DNA from: Desulfobacula sp.
GTDB taxonomy: Bacteria > Desulfobacterota > Desulfobacteria > Desulfobacterales > Desulfobacteraceae
Direction: 5' to 3'
DNA length: 8,501 nucleotides
NCBI GenBank assembly: GCA_018702715.1
Contig: JABIYQ010000090.1
Span: 1-8,501, forward strand
The translations under genes and the position numbers were made by a program. Of this stretch, positions 7,801 to 8,501 are shown piece by piece (positions within the stretch are counted from its first letter, which is position 1; each line of letters begins with the position of its first letter). A model generated the notes under the pieces. The model was not told the DNA's origin. It was given only the letters and a program-made list of their open reading frames with translations, and did no database searches.

Positions 7801-8024
7801 ATGAAGGCTGTTAAAAAACCGGTTACAAAAAATGTTGCAATGGCATTGAGCATATTTACGATGGGAAGGTATTCAACGCCATAGCGCTTTAGAAATGCAG
7901 TTTCAGCATAATTGTTTAAAATAATCCCTGAACTTCGGATAACAAACAAAAGAGCAGCAGTCCACAAGAGCAGACTTACTTCTTCTTCATACAGCTTTAA
8001 AAACCCTAGAAGTTTTGCTCGCAT
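4818..8024 (-). CDS. ATP/ADP-translocase-like membrane protein with HEAT-like repeats and C-terminal cyclic-nucleotide-binding domain (1068 aa)
   Basis: Three parts are visible. Residues about 17-410 contain roughly 10-12 hydrophobic segments; FWNICNDIFN (128-137) and SKRLFPLLTAGGVIGLILGS (141-160) match the signature region of the Npt/Tlc nucleotide-transporter branch, related to the MFS. Residues about 430-900 are soluble and helix-rich with HEAT-like periodicity (for example VRMAALDAL at 651-659). Residues about 935-1060 form a cNMP-binding domain: IFSGLSPAELAAI, then the phosphate-binding cassette FGEMALLENEVRSAT (1008-1022) with conserved Glu1010 and Arg1019. The whole is about twice the length of plain translocases (~500 aa). 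A membrane transporter or sensor gated by a cyclic nucleotide is inferred; the transported substrate is unproven and may not be a nucleotide. The ATG at 8024 shares its A with the TAA stop of the upstream SUMF1-fold gene (TAATG), and GAGG lies 7 nt upstream, so the pair is probably co-translated. Confidence 0.88.
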   Translation of the reverse strand: MRAKLLGFLKLYEEEVSLLLWTAALLFVIRSSGIILNNYAETAFLKRYGVEYLPIVNMLNAIATFFVTGFLTAFMGKLPGAKLLSYVFIFSGISVTLIRILIPFGFELLYPLLFMLKSQFELLQAMLFWNICNDIFNTRQSKRLFPLLTAGGVIGLILGSFGTPYFAKLFQMDNLLYLYLSTTLLGAGIVQAMGRSYPSLIFSEKNEKAKKKKASMVQEFKNVLPLIKDSVLIKIVLVLTFMPNVVVPIMNYQFNYAVNDQFASEANMIEFFGYFRGGLYMISLFILLFVGRIYGKWGLPVALMFHPFNYMIAFFAFLFRFDFFSAMYARMSTNIIRTTINVPAGSILIGLFPASYRGMIRPFLRGTVVRLALFVGSSLILISGNFFHPKYLSLVALPFMLAWIAAPFVLKSKYPKILMDLISNNLLDVKSMEQEELGQIFKGDKILPQLKQAFLSARGKDAIWYGKLLKNFSTQDLDKSIFENLENQDDDTKIALIKMISPQGLAISMENLIPLLDPKKPEVTIAILKIFCLQGSKSIKKIKLSVSPFINNPHPVVKGFTVACLYQGNHEKYSVMIDKWLESNDINDIQSGIVSAGLSGERIYIDTLLKILSRHDIDQIIPDIIIALSRLRARELNSVIYSYFSYDSKNVRMAALDALDINDDFSLKKAILLLADNSDAIHDFAKEKIKKAEYHNNGVLVECLGLPGTRIRKALFELLETLDIKELDMFLFAKKNLDKCYAYLAMGQNLENRPPGEMRDLAIEHMLQQKELGLENIIRVLSIRDQTGRMKTAWRGIFSADKGQRANAIELLSDIMDRKLFNAMLPLLESPTPAMALIEGKKVTIIPKFDPEGKQVFSNLLSSEDWVDVVMGLSLTHDEPSLIEGHGVFKELENSINKNIFKEVQRILMKNGKESKNPQRIKSTEIPLGEKILLLKEIEIFSGLSPAELAAIATVTKELNYPEDRTVFKQNDVGETVFLVVNGEVEVIKEKTDGDEMVIATIGEGDAFGEMALLENEVRSATIKTTKSSRFLIIHQQEFKETAMEYPRIALKICKVLSRRIRNLHSQI

Positions 8025-8501
8025 TAGTCAGCCTCAAGGACCAACCTGAATCCGGTTGTTTTAAATTTAGCTCCGGGATGAGCGTAGGCACGGTTGGCAC
8101 TACGGCAATACCATCCATATTTGTACCAGCTTCCCCCCCGTTTGATTCTTGAATCGGTTTTTATGGGGTCAAATCCTTTGTTAATTATATGCGTTTTATA
8201 CTCCCGGTAAGGATCAGAACACCACTCCCATACATTTCCATGCATATCATAGAACCCCCATGGATTCGGTGCAAAACTTTTAACGGGTGCAGCCTGGTTC
8301 GGTCCAATTCCCTTGGATTCGAAGTATTTAATACATTCGGTTTGTTTTTGCCTGTTATTCCCATACATGGCCTTTGAGCAGTCAATTGAATCCCCCCAGC
8401 TATAGGCAGTAGTTGTCCCTGCCCGGCTGGCATATTCCCATTCCATCTCCGTAGGAAGTCTGTAAATTCCTTTATTCATCTTATTCAATTTTTTGATAAA
8501 G
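8024..8501 (-). CDS. SUMF1/formylglycine-generating-enzyme fold protein, 5' end beyond the window
   Basis: The C-terminal 158 residues are present. Numbering from the first complete codon (8500), they show the family motifs in order: YRLPTEMEWEYASRAGT (13-29), NPWGFYDMHGNVWEWCSD (79-96), RGGSW (121-125), CRSANR (132-137) and GFRLV (150-154). A TTG at 8488 and an ATG at 8479 could be mistaken for starts, but the preceding FIKK continues the normal pre-motif helix ('..fi.kLN...g..yRLPTE'), so the gene runs off the right edge. True formylglycine-generating enzymes bind copper with two cysteines in this terminal region. Here only Cys132 is in place and aromatic residues fill the area after RGGSW, so oxidation of a sulfatase cysteine is unlikely. 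Many bacterial members of the fold have ligand-binding, sulfoxide-forming or unknown roles. It precedes the cNMP-regulated membrane protein with a one-base overlap, suggesting a joint function. Confidence 0.88.
   Translation of the reverse strand, partial: FIKKLNKMNKGIYRLPTEMEWEYASRAGTTTAYSWGDSIDCSKAMYGNNRQKQTECIKYFESKGIGPNQAAPVKSFAPNPWGFYDMHGNVWEWCSDPYREYKTHIINKGFDPIKTDSRIKRGGSWYKYGWYCRSANRAYAHPGAKFKTTGFRLVLEAD
8032..8035 (-). promoter_or_regulatory. Shine-Dalgarno (GAGG) of the transporter gene inside the SUMF1-fold coding end
   Basis: On the minus strand TTGAGG is followed by 7 nt and the ATG at 8024. This supports the ATG, which overlaps the upstream stop as TAATG, as the true start and indicates translational coupling. 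Most other starts in this window lack such a clear site. Confidence 0.65.

Noticed and set aside
8486..8488. TTG (or the ATG at 8479) as the start of the SUMF1-fold gene
   Set aside because: The frame is open to the window edge and the residues before it continue the conserved family helix, so the gene is truncated by the window rather than starting here.
1..8501. tRNA or rRNA genes, CRISPR arrays, transposase genes
   Set aside because: None seen: no cloverleaf, no regularly spaced long direct repeats, no transposase or integrase motifs on either strand.

Overview
The window is AT-rich with short intergenic gaps. Gene content and protein style suggest an anaerobic Gram-negative bacterium, most likely of the Desulfobacterota (Desulfobacter/Desulfobacula-like). 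No ribosomal or universal marker gene is present, so this is only a moderate-confidence inference.

Layout. (1) Positions 1-576, minus strand: N-terminal two thirds of a prokaryotic glutathione synthetase (GshB) family ATP-grasp ligase, cut by the left edge. (2) Positions 577-688: a divergent intergenic region with three tandem copies of a 7-bp repeat, an 8-bp spaced direct repeat and a plausible sigma70 promoter for the rightward operon. (3) Positions 689-4650, plus strand: a tight three-gene operon (4-bp overlap, then a 3-bp gap). It encodes a large protein that looks like a cobalamin-type radical SAM enzyme without its iron-sulfur cysteines, fused to a GNAT acetyltransferase domain; a RimK-type ATP-grasp ligase; and a PP-loop ATPase with a QueC-like four-cysteine zinc site. 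(4) Positions 4651-4817: a convergent gap almost filled by a 149-bp element with long imperfect terminal inverted repeats. (5) Positions 8501-4818, minus strand: a formylglycine-generating-enzyme/SUMF1-fold gene cut by the right edge, overlapping by one base a 1068-residue membrane protein. The latter joins an ATP/ADP-translocase-like membrane domain, a long HEAT-like helical repeat region and a cyclic-nucleotide-binding domain.

How the genes may work together. The divergent gshB-like gene and the three-gene operon concentrate ATP-dependent carboxylate activation (two ATP-grasp ligases, one PP-loop adenylating enzyme) and N-acylation (GNAT). This is the enzyme set expected for a small modified peptide or amino-acid-derived metabolite. 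It recalls N-acetylglutaminylglutamine amide synthesis, where a GNAT/ATP-grasp protein works with an asparagine-synthase-like amidotransferase, but the proteins here are of different families. The product is unknown. The degenerate radical SAM-GNAT fusion is the most unusual item. The SUMF1-fold/transporter pair on the other side of the inverted-repeat element is probably a separate transcription unit.
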